The notes under the pieces were generated by a model. It made no database searches and was not told where the DNA came from. It saw only the letters and a program-made list of their open reading frames with translations. Shown here piece after piece: positions 1 to 10,653 of a stretch of DNA of 64,000 nucleotides. The stretch spans positions 16,671,802 through 16,735,801 of the forward strand of contig NC_087064.1 in assembly GCF_963678635.1 (NCBI RefSeq). The letters run 5' to 3'. The position numbers were made by a program, and so were the translations under genes. This stretch comes from Symsagittifera roscoffensis (taxonomy: Eukaryota; Xenacoelomorpha; Acoela; Convolutidae). Position 1 is the first letter of the stretch, and each line of letters begins with the position of its first letter.

Positions 1-3000
1 TACGCGAAGTTGAACCTCCTTTATTGGATGTGAGCTCATAGATCTTGGTATTCGTAGTTTCAGTAGTTGAGGCAATGTTCCGGTGAGCTCATACCATTTT
101 TCCTTGGTTTTCTGATCGACTTCAGAATCCCAATCAAAACCTTGGACCCATAGTTGTTGCATGAGACATTTGAAATTGATGATGAATGGAGCTAGCCATC
201 CCATCGGATCAAACAATTTTGAGATTGTGGACAGAATAGTCCTCTTTGTAAGCAGTTTCAGCTCTGGTAAGGCAGTTGAAAAACAAAAAATGTCCTTATT
301 GGGCTTCCAACTGACTCCTAGCGCCTTGATTTTGTATTCGTCAGAGAAAAGTTCCAGCACATCCGATTTTTCGCGGAGATGTTCTGGCAATCCTTCAATT
401 ATTTTAGCATTGCTTGAAGTCCATTTTCGTAGAGGGAATTCATAAGAGTTCAGCTCTTCGCACAAATCAGAGATGAGTCTTTCTGCTTCATGCTTATCAT
501 TAGCGCCACCAAGAAAGTCGTCTACATAGAAACAATTTTTGAGACTTTCTTTGATCATTGGGTTCTTAGATTGATTTGCTACTTCATTGAGGCATCTTGT
601 TGAGTGAAACGCTGACGAAGCTATTCCATATGTAACACGTGTCATCCTGAGATGCTTGATTTCATCCGATTTATTTGATCTCCAAAGTATGCGATGGAAA
701 TCCTTCGATTTGTCCTCTAGAGCAACTTGTCGGTACATTTTTGCGATATCTGCTGACAAAGCAATTGGGTAGAACCTGAAGCGCATGATTATCGAGTAGA
801 GGTCGTCTTGTACTGTGGGACCAACCATCAAAGTGTCGTTGAGTGATTGTCCGGTTGATGTTGTTGCAGATCCGTCGAAAACTACACGTAGCTTTGTGGT
901 AGTAGAATCTTCCTTGAAAACGCAGTGATGTGGCAGATAATATACGCTATCAACTGGCTTTTCGATTTCTCCAGGCGGTATGTACTCCATATGCCCCATA
1001 TCGAGAAATTCGTCTATGAATGCGGTATAGCGATCTTTAAGTTCTGGATTCTGTTCCAGTCGTCGCTCGAGATAATTGAATCTGCGTTTTGCTTGTGCTA
1101 AACTGTCGCCAAGTTGACTATTGGGCTTGAAAGGCAGCTGCACGGTGAATCGTCCATTTTGTAGTATGGTTGTTTCCTTAAAGTGAGATTCACATCGATC
1201 TTCTTCTGTTGTTGTCTTTTTGAAATCAGGAATTTCTTCTAATTCCCAAAATTTCCTTAGACTATCGTCAATAGACACATGAAATGACTTGAAGAAGGTT
1301 GTTGGAGGACCGGGTGTTCTGCCGCTAATCATCCAACCAAATAGAGTGTCACGTGCATAAAGCTTGTCTGTAAGCTTAATCTTTTCGCAGCCAACAATGT
1401 CGTTGTAGACATCACAGCCTAGGATTATATCGATTTCCTTTGGTTTGTCAAAGTCTGGGTCCGAGAGCTTAAGACGTGTGATATCCAAACTGTTCGGTAT
1501 ATTCAACCGTTCTCTGGGCAGGTAGCCAGAAAGTTTTTGAAGAGTGAAGGCTTCAATATGTAGAGATTGATTCTGAGAATCCTTTGCTTCCAGATTGACA
1601 GAACCAGATTTCACAGTTTTTGCTCCTCCGCCAACTCGAGTTAGTTGAAGAGTCAATTTCTTGATTGGTAGCTTGAGTCGGTTAGCACAGCTGGTTGTAA
1701 CGAAACTGCATTCAGATCCGCTGTCCAGTAAGGCTCGACAATTGTGATAACCGCCATTTGCAGTTTTCACCTCAATTAGTACAGTTCCCAGTATGGTAGT
1801 GGCACATGTACTAGTACCCCCATGACCCGTAAACTTATTTTCAGGTCCGGGTTGCTTGTTTGGGTCTGTATGGATGTGAAGTAACGTGTGATGACCCTTT
1901 CGACAGGTTTGGCACGTTGACTTCGACTTGCACTCATGATTTTGGTGTCCAAGGGACAGGCAATTGAAGCATAATCGCTTTGATTTGGCTTCTTGTCTTC
2001 TATTGGAAATTGACATTTCCTGAAATTTTGTGCATTGATACACGCGGTGATCACCACTGCAGCATGGGCAGCTGATCGTCTTAGCAGAGTTCGTGTGGTA
2101 TGTCTGTACCTTGTCATCTTTCTTAGAATTTCCAGATTGGTCTGAACTTCCTTGATGATTTTTTCTATGAATTGAAGGTAACTGGAGGTCCTTCGTAGCT
2201 TCTAGGGCGCGAGATCGTTCCTCCAAGAACTTCTTCATCTGCTTGATTTTTGGCATGTCACTTCCCGCGCAGGAAAGTTCCCATTGTCTTCTAGTTTCAG
2301 AATCTAATTTCTTGGCCAAAACGTGAACCCAGATCAAATCACATTGATCAATTTTTAGTCCAAGTCCTGTCAGTGCCATCGTGTTTTCCGTGTAGGTGTT
2401 AATCAAGCGACGTATTGCAGCGGATGACTCATGCTTCATTGGGGTGAATTCAAAAATTGCTTCCAAGTGAGCGTGTGAGATCATCTTGACATCAGCATAT
2501 CGATCCTTTAGAAGTTCCCTTGCGACTGAGTAGTTCGCGTTTGTAGTAGGCAAGTGGGATAGCAAACGAAACGGTTCATCCTTGAGGGCACCCTTTAGGT
2601 ATTGCAGTTTCTGAACATCAGACAGCGATGCATTTGAGTGAACTGCTCCATCAAAGGAATCTAAGAAAGGTAGCCATTGATCATACCTTCCGCTAAATGT
2701 TGGCGAATTCAGTTTCGGCAACTTCAGGCAAGTATCTTGTTTTCGACCAGCACCACGTTGGGAAGTGGATTTGTAGGATCCGGTTCCGCTTGCGCTGTCG
2801 TCATCTTTGACCGATTCAGTTGAACATTTTCCTCGGTCATCTAACATAGTTGTGATCATTTCCATCAAACAATCTACTTGAAGGTAGATTTTCTCAGCTT
2901 CCTCCAACTCAACTTCAAGTGCATCTTCATCATCGTTTAGAAAACTTGAAATTCGCTGATTAAGCTCTTCCAGTTCCTTTTTCTTTCGTTCGCACATCGT

Positions 3001-3177
3001 GAGATTGGCCTTGAGAGTTCCAATTTCCTTGTAAGTTAGAGCAGATGCCTCTTTGTCGAAGATTGCTGAGACGGCATTTTCCGATCGGGTAATGACACCG
3101 ATGTTAGCACTTCTTGATCGCTTCAAAGCAGGAAGAGTGAGCGTCACGTTGCTCATGTCACTAGCAGGTGATGACAT
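1..3177 (-). CDS. BEL/Pao retrotransposon Gag-Pol polyprotein, 3' part beyond left edge
   Basis: The frame starts at the ATG at 3177 and stays open for all 1,059 codons to the left edge; I read every codon and found no stop. Gag comes first, with an acidic helical segment around residues 60-110. It ends in paired zinc knuckles near residues 397-425: CFNCLSLGHQNHEC (CX2CX4HX4C) and a following CX2C..H..H. The aspartic protease motif ALLDSGSEC lies near residue 480. Reverse transcriptase follows, with SADIAKMYRQV (motif A) near 805 and the catalytic YVDDFLGG near 882. The Pao-typical segment ISKLFDPMGWLAP is near 1010. RNase H and integrase should lie beyond the window. Such proteins copy the element through a virus-like particle. 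The uninterrupted frame argues for recent insertion. It lies in the same orientation as FNTA and apparently inside an FNTA intron. Family assignment is firm; activity is inference. Confidence 0.95.
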   Translation of the reverse strand, partial: MSSPASDMSNVTLTLPALKRSRSANIGVITRSENAVSAIFDKEASALTYKEIGTLKANLTMCERKKKELEELNQRISSFLNDDEDALEVELEEAEKIYLQVDCLMEMITTMLDDRGKCSTESVKDDDSASGTGSYKSTSQRGAGRKQDTCLKLPKLNSPTFSGRYDQWLPFLDSFDGAVHSNASLSDVQKLQYLKGALKDEPFRLLSHLPTTNANYSVARELLKDRYADVKMISHAHLEAIFEFTPMKHESSAAIRRLINTYTENTMALTGLGLKIDQCDLIWVHVLAKKLDSETRRQWELSCAGSDMPKIKQMKKFLEERSRALEATKDLQLPSIHRKNHQGSSDQSGNSKKDDKVQTYHTNSAKTISCPCCSGDHRVYQCTKFQEMSISNRRQEAKSKRLCFNCLSLGHQNHECKSKSTCQTCRKGHHTLLHIHTDPNKQPGPENKFTGHGGTSTCATTILGTVLIEVKTANGGYHNCRALLDSGSECSFVTTSCANRLKLPIKKLTLQLTRVGGGAKTVKSGSVNLEAKDSQNQSLHIEAFTLQKLSGYLPRERLNIPNSLDITRLKLSDPDFDKPKEIDIILGCDVYNDIVGCEKIKLTDKLYARDTLFGWMISGRTPGPPTTFFKSFHVSIDDSLRKFWELEEIPDFKKTTTEEDRCESHFKETTILQNGRFTVQLPFKPNSQLGDSLAQAKRRFNYLERRLEQNPELKDRYTAFIDEFLDMGHMEYIPPGEIEKPVDSVYYLPHHCVFKEDSTTTKLRVVFDGSATTSTGQSLNDTLMVGPTVQDDLYSIIMRFRFYPIALSADIAKMYRQVALEDKSKDFHRILWRSNKSDEIKHLRMTRVTYGIASSAFHSTRCLNEVANQSKNPMIKESLKNCFYVDDFLGGANDKHEAERLISDLCEELNSYEFPLRKWTSSNAKIIEGLPEHLREKSDVLELFSDEYKIKALGVSWKPNKDIFCFSTALPELKLLTKRTILSTISKLFDPMGWLAPFIINFKCLMQQLWVQGFDWDSEVDQKTKEKWYELTGTLPQLLKLRIPRSMSSHPIKEVQLRV

Positions 3178-3218
3178 TTTTAACTTTCCTCTTTGTTTCT
3201 AATCTTTGGTTCGTTCGT

Positions 3219-3234
3219 GAGTCGCGTTGCACCA
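3219..3234 (-). promoter_or_regulatory. Primer binding site of the BEL/Pao element
   Basis: On the minus strand, a few bases after the LTR end (..CAACA), the sequence reads TGGTGCAACGCGACTC. It begins with TGG, complementary to a tRNA 3' CCA end, and sits just upstream of the Gag leader as expected for minus-strand priming. I do not name the tRNA. Confidence 0.7.
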
Positions 3235-3238
3235 AAAA

Positions 3239-3513
3239 TGTTGTGCAGCAAAAGTTGGGAAATGAAAAATCACCAATCCGACTGAATAAAACTAGTGATT
3301 TGCAAAGAGTGTAAATTATTTCACGAGTTATAGATAGAAGTCAATTGATTTTTGTAAAAATGCGGTTTTAAATAAGTAAATCAGTTCAATCGTAGATTTA
3401 GTTCAAGTAGAAAGCTGAAATGTCTTTTTTAGGCTTCAACACTATTTGTAATATAATAGTCTGTGTTATATCCTTAGCATTGGCTGTACTTAATAGTTGG
3501 TTATTGATCAAAA
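3239..3513 (-). repeat. Probable 5' LTR of the BEL/Pao element (outer limit uncertain)
   Basis: The inner end is supported by a terminal CAACA (minus strand) directly before the primer binding site. The outer boundary is a guess: the best TGTT start in range is near 3513. The second LTR lies outside the window, so the boundary and the target duplication cannot be checked here. Confidence 0.45.
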
Positions 3514-3802
3514 TGAACATTTGGTAGAATGACGAGAACTAGATTATCAAATCAGCGTCTTTTGGCACTTTTGGACATGTTCTGACCAATAAATTTCTAT
3601 TTTGACGCGTAGCTTTCCGCTATAAAGTCATAACCTACAGACACCAAAGGCACATTTAGAAATATTTTTCAACCAACGAAAATGGTCAAAATTTCAAGAA
3701 AAGAGGGCGCAAAACAGCAACGAACATCAAGAGTTTGCTCGTTGATGGTGTCAACTTCTTGAAAAAGAGTCCGCCGATATCCCCGAAGTCATGATAACTA
3801 AC

Positions 3803-4044
3803 CTTTTGTCTGTGGAACCACACTTGATAATTCTTAGGGTGCATCTCAATCAAATCATCCAGCAGTAGCAGTTCTTTCTTCAGGTCAGCCTGAAGTTCTC
3901 TGATTAGTTTACGTCGGTAGAACCACACAGTGTAATTGGCCGGATTCAGTCTGGCCGCCTTCTCCGTCAGATCCAGGGCGCGCTCAGATACCTCTTCGCT
4001 CTTAAGCACTGCACGCATGTAGTCATACACTTCTACGAACTCAG
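3803..4044 (-). CDS. FNTA: Protein farnesyltransferase/geranylgeranyltransferase-I alpha subunit, exon 2
   Basis: This 242 bp exon joins in frame to exon 1 and contains the family's PFTA helical repeats: PANYTVWFYRRKLI and PKNYQVWFHRQK, preceded by VYDYMRAVL and SERALDL. The acceptor is CTTTAG before 4044; the donor is AAG|GTTAGT after 3803 (phase 0). FNTA is the alpha subunit shared by farnesyltransferase and geranylgeranyltransferase-I, pairing with FNTB or PGGT1B to prenylate CaaX proteins such as Ras and lamins in the cytosol. The next exons are not between here and the left edge; the BEL/Pao element occupies that space. They probably lie beyond the element, unless the insertion has truncated the gene. 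Confidence 0.88.
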
Positions 4045-4367
4045 CTAAAGCAAGGCGAAAACAGTTGGAGATTGCTCAGCAATCTGGCAAAATAAGAACA
4101 AGTCAAAGGACAACATAACAAATAGATGGAAAAAGGATGGTGAGCTCAGTAAAAAAGCACTCAATCAAAATTTGCTTCCTCACGATAAACAAAAAACAGA
4201 AGTATTAAACACTCAAAAACAAACCAGAACGAGGTTTTCTGAGCTGGTGAGATCAAAAGCACTTCATAACTTCAAATTTTGCACTCTTATAAAACAAGGC
4301 CTCTGCAAGACTTCTTAAGGCTTCTAATAACCTCCATAAATCCTCCATAAGTATTATCATGACTCAC
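4045..4367 (-). other. FNTA intron 1
   Basis: A 323 bp intron with GTGAGTC at the 5' splice site and TTTAG at the 3' splice site. It is AT-rich, and I see no gene or repeat in it. Confidence 0.75.
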
Positions 4368-4581
4368 GAGCATAACTTATCCTCGCGATAGTGAATTCCC
4401 CATCGTCCTGTGGCAGTGGAGTGACATCTGCCCAGAGAGGGTCAGTTCTGAGGGAGTAGGGAACATAGTAATCGTCATCTACATCTTCATGAATCAGCTG
4501 TCTTCCGGTAATCGTTGTGGTTGTACCCGTGTTGTTGCTTTCTAAACCTGTGTCACCACCTCCGCTATTCACGTCATTCAT
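4368..4581 (-). CDS. FNTA: Protein farnesyltransferase alpha subunit, exon 1 (coding part)
   Basis: The start chosen is the ATG at 4581 (MNDVNSGGG..). Upstream in-frame codons translate a T-rich acceptor (TTTTTTTTTCAG, ending at 4608) and are unlikely to be protein. The N-terminus is a low-complexity Gly/Thr/Asp stretch. It is followed by PLWADVTPLPQDDGE and ARISYA, which match the conserved segment before the PFTA repeats. The donor is C|GTGAGTC after 4368. Splicing over a 323 bp intron to 4044 creates a proline codon and the family-typical join to PEFVEVYDY. Together the two exons give 152 codons, roughly the first 40% of a normal alpha subunit. Confidence 0.82.
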
Positions 4582-4659
4582 ATCTTCGCACACAACTAAA
4601 CTAAACTCTGAAAAAAAAAGATGTGAAAACAGCAAAAAAAGGACAACAAAAAATGAAAC

Positions 4660-5130
4660 GCGAGTAGCCGGTTGCTGTGCAAGTAGCACAGAAAGTTCCG
4701 ACCACATTAAAAAAGAACTTCAAAGAACCATATTTAAAAAAAAATTGTGTCGTTTTTATGCGTGATGTGATGAGCGGAACTAGACGAAAGGCTAGTAAAT
4801 TGAATATAATCGGCAACAGTTGTCTTTGAGAAGAGAAAAACAAAAAAAATTAAAAAAATTGCTGCAGATTATTTTGAATGTTTGTTTATGTTTTTTTTTT
4901 GCAAAAGAAGCGCTAAATGAAGTTTCGAAAACAATTTTTTTCTCGCTTAACTTGCTCTAAATTACCCTTCAGCAAAAATTTGCAACCTGTTTTTGTTGAT
5001 GTAAAAAAAACTATGGATTCACGACTGAAAGGGCTTTAGAACAATACATTACTCGACTCATTCTAAAAAATATTTGTGTTTACTGATTTTGTGCGGAAAA
5101 ATTCAACTCAACAGCGACAACTTTATCTAA
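4660..5130 (+). repeat. Dispersed non-coding repeat, copy A
   Basis: It begins with a hairpin-forming motif CTGTGCAAGTAGCACAG (stem CTGTGC/GCACAG) at 4674-4690, followed by GTTCCGACCACATT and a long A/T-rich tail. It shares several blocks in the same order with the copy at 5660: the hairpin, GTGATGTGA.GAG, and GAAGCGCTaAATGAAG. Near 5090 it has TTTTGTGCGGAAAAA, matching the ends of the other copies. It lies immediately upstream of FNTA, so it may overlap the promoter. No coding capacity is visible. Class unknown. Confidence 0.6.
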
Positions 5131-5153
5131 AAAAAATACATAATATTAAAAAG

Positions 5154-5400
5154 CGGTTGCTGCTCAAGTAGCACAGAAATTCTGACCACATCAATGAGAA
5201 ATCGGTTTTTCTCGACTGAGAAAAACTTTCGGATTTTTAAATTTTTGATCACATAACGACCTAACAGCCTTCAATGACATATATATCAACCGACCCATTC
5301 TAATGATTATTTGAGGTACCTGATTTCGCGTGAAAAATAAAATCAAAAAAGTAAACCAGCCAAGACAAATATACTCTCCACATTCAGTGATCGAAGCATA
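5154..5400 (+). repeat. Dispersed non-coding repeat, copy B (internally shortened)
   Basis: It starts with GGTTGCTGCTCAAGTAGCAC and TTCTGACCACATCA. It then jumps to the distal part of the family, including GGTACCTGATTTCGCGTGAAAAA, which aligns with the ends of copies A and C. The central part seen in the other copies is missing. Confidence 0.55.
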
Positions 5401-5589
5401 AAGCATAATTTTTTGAACTTTTAAATATTCAGTACAAAGTGCTTTTTGTAGACTTTAAGGTAGCATGATTAAGTTTATTCGGAACTTTCATGGTATTGTA
5501 AAGAAAATGATACGATTTTTAAAAATCTCCTATGCCTAAGTTGCGGGAAACTTGATACGATTTTACTAACTCTCTGAAAGACAGCAAGT

Positions 5590-5660
5590 ACGACTAGAAA
5601 TAGTCGGTGGGGGAGATTGGTCCTGCACTAAGCAGGCCGGGGGCTAATAAAAAAAAGAAA
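5590..5660 (+). mobile_element. LINE 3' terminus
   Basis: GC-rich sequence ending in GGGGGCTAATAAAAAAAA, the kind of 3' UTR end plus A-rich tail left by non-LTR retrotransposons. A similar end (GGGGCTAATAAAAAAA) closes the LINE fragment near 8290, suggesting the same or a related family. Confidence 0.5.
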
Positions 5661-5661
5661 C

Positions 5662-6250
5662 AGTCGGTTGCTGTGCAAGTAGCACAAAATGTTCCGATCA
5701 CATTCATAAAAACTACAACAAATTTTTCTTCTTTTTTTTTGAACTAAGTGTCATTTTTAGAACGTGATGTGACGAGAGAACTATGCAAACGCGGAGAAAA
5801 TTACTGAATTAGGCCCAATGACAACATTTATTTCATAAAACGAATCATAATTTCTATTTTTTGGACAAGTCTTTTTTATAGAGAACTGTTATTGCCACGG
5901 AAGCGCTTAATGAAGCTTCCAGAACCAGCTTTAATTTCAGTAAAATCTACTTTTTTTCAGCCTTAATTTCATCTAAAGAATGTTACTTGATCGCTCTTTA
6001 CGTTTTTTGAAACTAAAATTTTGAAACTGGGTTTTCTCGACACTTGGACAACTTTTTGATAACTTTTAATGACGATCAAATCGAGACTGAAAACTATAGG
6101 ACTTGTGTGATTCCCGGGGAGCATCCGATTTTTTTCAAAGCAGTTATTTGTTATTGTTCTAAACACACGGTACCTAATTTTGCGCGGAAAACAGAAAAGA
6201 TAAAAATGTTCGGAAAAACAAAGTTAACTGCTTTTAAAAAGTTTAATGCA
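5662..6250 (+). repeat. Dispersed non-coding repeat, copy C
   Basis: Same family as copies A and B. It has the CTGTGCAAGTAGCAC hairpin at the start, GTTCCGATCACATT, AACGTGATGTGACGAG, GGAAGCGCTTAATGAAGCTTCC, a GGGTTTTCTCGACACTTGG block at 6030-6050, and a GGTACCTAATTTTGCGCGG end near 6170-6190. It lies directly after a LINE tail. Confidence 0.6.
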
Positions 6251-6305
6251 CGCCGAAAATCACACCACACCTCTAGTTTTAATCTATATTGTTTTGCCCA
6301 ATGAG

Positions 6306-6592
6306 CACGGGACGGATCTAGGATTTTTACGAGTGAGCGGATGTTGAAAACGATTTGTTGAAATTTGTCGAGATTTTTATTTCGGTCCTTCAAATTGATT
6401 TTCCGAGCTCTCCCAAATTACGATAAAGACCCCTTTTTTGGCCAGATTTTGAAAAACATCTTGGGGTCGCCTTTAGTAAAATTTAGGGTAGATAATCATT
6501 TAGAAAAATTTTAGGGTCGATTAGGAAAAAAATAGTTCAAGAGAACCCTTCGAATTCCTGGGAGGCGGGGAGTCCGCCCTCCGTATAAAACC
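6306..6592 (+). mobile_element. hAT-like MITE, degenerate copy
   Basis: The left end (CACGGGACGGATCTAGGATT) resembles the terminal inverted repeat of the MITE at 25002-25377. The right end (TTCGAATTCCTGGGAGGCGG) matches the other subterminal end of that element. The two copies are in opposite orientation. No clean target duplication is visible. Non-coding. Confidence 0.6.
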
Positions 6593-7439
6593 GCTACTGC
6601 GAATGATTCATGGTACCTTGAACGAAACACTGACTTCAATTAAAGTCGAAGCCCAGGTGCAATGTTTCTAATTATGCGCGAAAAAACACGCAACTTCAGG
6701 CAATAAATGAGAATAAATTAGATCGAGTAGAATAGAATGAAGGAGAATAAATCAGATCGAGCTGCAAAGTTGATGCTTTCAGATACCGGAAAACAGATGC
6801 TCCTCAATAGATCACCAAGCCTCACTGGATGGGTTTTTTCCTCTCCACTTCTGAAATTTTACGGATAGTCACTCAGAAAAGGTATCATATTCAAGCCATG
6901 TCCTTTGGTCGGTACTTGCATTCCAAAAAATATTTCAAATAATTATCTGTATGGAGAGAGCTGGGCTGAATATTTTTACGATTCAGACTAATTTACCGTT
7001 AAAATTAAATTTGGGAACGAGAAAGATTCACTTATCAATAATTTGGTTTATTTAGACTGATATGAACTGCAAACACCATGAAAAAAAAAATTCGACACTT
7101 GCCATACGAAAAATAAAAACAGATCGAGTTTTTTTTTTTTCGTTTTTTTTTACAATGACTAATGTTTGGCAAATTCGCTACGTGATCTATGAAAGCTCAC
7201 TTGACCAAATCGATCCATGCAAAGATAACGATACTCAATCATTTCGTTACATACAAAATGGAACGTTAGTTTCCTTTTTATCAGATTAAATTTGTCATCA
7301 AATAGAATTAGATTTTAAAAAACAGGACCCAAGATTGTACGCATTGCGAACATAAAATAAACAGAACAAAATTATACAAATTGAAAAAGAACCACTTTAC
7401 TTAACAAAATTGTCGACCAATCACTTTTTTAGGGTGTGA

Positions 7440-8295
7440 AGGTGTCATTTGCATTCAATCTCGCCGAGCGTCACCTTGAACGCTTGAAAACCACGCCATA
7501 GCAAAACTCTTGTCATATTTTTGACCCATCTCAGTGGACACTATAATCGTACAAGCAACACTAGGCGCAAGATATCGGTCTTGAAGGCTCTGTCGGATAC
7601 AAAATGGAATCAGTCAAAGTCATCTTATCAGTTACATGTCAATCTGACAAATTGGTCCAGCTTGGTCCAACGCGGAATTGATACCTATTTCAAAAAACAG
7701 CAAAACGTGCATTACGCAGCCTGTCGGATAGCAACCGGTTATACAAAAATGATTCCCATTAACCACCTGCAATCAGTGCGAAATACACCACAAACTACTT
7801 GCATCTCAAATTCGTCCTAACAACTTACGTGCCACTACACCGCTTAAATTTAACTTTAACCACCTTGAACTTCAATATAAACTGTGCACAAGCATTATCG
7901 ACTTTAAAAAAACTTGTAAAAAATCACAAATTTGTAACACTTTCAAGTATATTTACACAAGAGAGCTTCAATTCATAGAAGCTTACCGGCTCAAAGTTCT
8001 CCCCTTAAGAACTCCGGAAGTTTAAAACCCGTTGAAAACCGAACAGAATTGCCCTGCTCGACTAGAGGCACGCTTGACCACAAAAATCTAGATAAGACAA
8101 GAACTTGATTCTTATAGTAAAACCAGTAATAGGATAGACCCAAACGTCATCTTAACTGTCCCCTTTGCCCGGCAACCCAAAAAGCACTGCATATTTTTAA
8201 CTGACACAATAAACCTGTAACTTCGGCTGATTCATGTCGCAATTTTCTTGGGACTTGGAGAGAGCATGCGGAACGCGCCGCAAATATGGGGCTAA
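7440..8295 (+). pseudogene. Decayed LINE (CR1/Jockey-like) RT C-terminal fragment and 3' UTR
   Basis: An open segment at 7521-7820 contains ISVLKALSDTKWNQSK and CRIATGYTKMIPINHLQ. These match the region after the RT core of CR1/Jockey-like LINEs (a 'KAL.GT.WG..K' block, then 'RIATG.T...P..HL'). Frameshifts and stops surround it, for example before QNSCHIF and after SQWTL. The 3' UTR ends near 8295 in GGGGCTAATAAAAAAA. It is a 5'-truncated, dead insertion with no endonuclease or RT catalytic core left. Confidence 0.7.
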
Positions 8296-9021
8296 TAAAA
8301 AAACCCAGTGGAATTTTATATTAAAAAACAAACATTTAGGAACTATTGAATTAATATACCCGCTTTACCATAAATAGAAAATTAAGATACTAAGGGGTAA
8401 CAAAGCTGAAAATACCTTGTCAGAAACCCTTTAAGCCGAAAAAAAATAAACAAGACTTCAGATTTCTTGAAAAGTTAATAAGTCCACCTCGCCCTCAAAA
8501 CACACAAAGAAACACTCAAAAAACTTTATGACCGAAACCTATTTAGCCCAAAAAGAGGAAAATAAAAAAGCCGAAAAAAATTCAAAAAATTTCAGACTAA
8601 AAAGAAGTTATTAAGTCCCCCTCAGCCTCAAAACACAGATACCCACACAGAAAACTTCTTTGCTCGTCGAAAGACGCAATTTGAGGCCAATAAACCGATA
8701 TCATATAGGCCGAAACCTATCAAGCCTAAACAAAAGGAACAAAACAGAAGCCGTAAAAAAATTGTTGTCATTAAAAACTTGAACAATAATTTTTAGCATT
8801 TTGCGCGATCCAGTGGTGAGCATAAAAACATGTTTATGGCTCGAAAATAAGTCACTAAGTCGATAAAAAAATTGGCCGAAATCATTTTGGCAGGAAAAAA
8901 GTTTCCAAACGAAAAAAAGCGAAAAAAATATATACAAAGTCATTTTAGTAAAATGACAAGCAGCAGAGGTAAACCAGAACGGTAAAAGCAACTATAATGA
9001 AAAAAAACTAAAAAAATTCTA

Positions 9022-9305
9022 CAACATGGCAACTCAGCCGACAAAACATAAGCAGACAATAATAATCCGATCATTTTTTTGAAACGGACTATTTCCCGTT
9101 TGAAAACAAAAAAGGCCGTCAGATTCGAACCCAGGATTTTTGTCGTCCCAGACGTATTCCAGACTAGGTGTAACGGAGAAGCTTAGAAATTTGAATTCAT
9201 TATAAACCAAGATACCAATTGATTGAAGTGAATCTGTTAATTAAGTTGTTAACCCGAAAAAAGTCTATATTCCAATTTGATAACGCTTACTAATCGCAGT
9301 CAAAA
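9022..9305 (-). repeat. SINE-like repeat with tRNA-type B box, copy 1
   Basis: It shares CCGACAAAACATAAGCAG, an antisense B-box-like GATTCGAACCCA (9122-9133; reading GGTTCGAATC on the minus strand), GTCGTCC and AATTTGAATTCAT with the copy at 24215-24540. No full tRNA cloverleaf can be drawn, so this is a tRNA-related interspersed repeat rather than a tRNA gene. Confidence 0.55.
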
Positions 9306-10653
9306 AAATGAGCTCTCAAAACAGCTAAGGAAAAATGCCGGCCGAAACAAAGACAAAGGTAAGCCTTGAAATAATCCGAACTTTCAAGAACCCGTGGGTG
9401 TCAAAATCTGACCTCCCGAACAAAAGTCACAAAATAAGCCACGCTGTTTTTGCTCACTATAATACAACACATACTGTAATCTTAAACATCCGGCTGGTAA
9501 GTTGCAAATAAAACGGGTCAAGCAAGATTTCCGATTTCATTACCGCATTAGCTTCGCACTATGTGAGACTTACCTCAGAAAAAAAGGACCGATCTTATAA
9601 CACTATGCTCACAAGCTTGCTTATGTAATAATTGAATTGGCAATGGAGTTTTGTCCACGTAGTACTCATATAGATAGTTTCTTTAGCAACGTCTTGCATC
9701 AACGGTCAAATCGCCACAAAAATACCCAGAACGATCTATCACTGCCAGCAAATGATTTAAACATGATTTTTTTCATACTCAGCTTAGTGGGCAGCCCAGC
9801 CCGTCAACGAGAAGTTTCAACAGAACAACCTTTTTTAAATCTTTCATACCGGTTTTGCAGTATCATTTCTACATCCTGCGCATTCCTCATCACGTGAATA
9901 GGGTCCTAATCTTAATCTGCTTCCCAATGCTAAAATTTTTGAGTATAGAAAGTTCAATTGGATCAATTTGGACAAACTTTATAATGATTACTATTATTAT
10001 TAAAGAATAAAAATGTCTCCAATTTGAATCTGAATAAAAGCAACATCACGTTTATGAAAAAATACACTGACTCAAAGCGTAAAGAGTATCACCTTCTTAG
10101 GAAGAAAATAGCATAGTTTACAATTAAAAACAAATCACGCTAAAAGGCAATTGATATTTGTGATAATTTGGTTAAACAAATACTTAAACAGGAACTATTT
10201 TGAAGCTTATCTAGAAAATATAAAAACAACTTCTCCGATAATCTAGAAACGTCAAATATTGATTAAATTAGATTTACAGGATCAAATGAACTACGAAATA
10301 GGATTTCTATCACTATCATTGGACTGTTAAACTGCTGACTACGTACAGTTATAATTGAACTCCAGATAAAGACGAGAAAGGCTAACTAATTAGGAACAAC
10401 GCATTAGATGTCAGCTCAAAACGCCAACTCGAAATTAGTAAGCGTGTTAAAGTAAATCACTACTATTTACATTATTGAATTATCTTCAAATATCACACAA
10501 AAACCTTATCGATCTTTGAATATTACGGGAAGAGTTGAATAGGTTCGATCTAAAATGTGTTCAAAAATTGGGAAGAAACGAACCCTGGCCTGGCAGTCGA
10601 AAAAATATCACAAAGAGTTTGGATTCTCGTCAGTCGGATATCATTTGATTGCA
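9306..10653. other. AT-rich intergenic DNA downstream of NSD
   Basis: Short open frames here have no recognisable motifs and lie in low-complexity sequence. The part nearest 10654 presumably includes the NSD 3' UTR. I see no gene. Confidence 0.6.

Noticed and set aside
4582-4707. Hydrophobic signal-peptide-like N-terminus on FNTA (FFVVLFLLFSHLFF)
   Set aside because: It is the translation of a polypyrimidine acceptor tract; FNTA is cytosolic and has no signal peptide.
5662-5700. Spliced-leader or snRNA gene in the hairpin repeat
   Set aside because: No consistent donor site plus Sm-type site follows the hairpin in the copies.
9110-9140. tRNA gene at the GGTTCGAATC box (also at 24311 and 24936)
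   Set aside because: No acceptor stem or A box can be formed, and the three copies diverge as an interspersed repeat.
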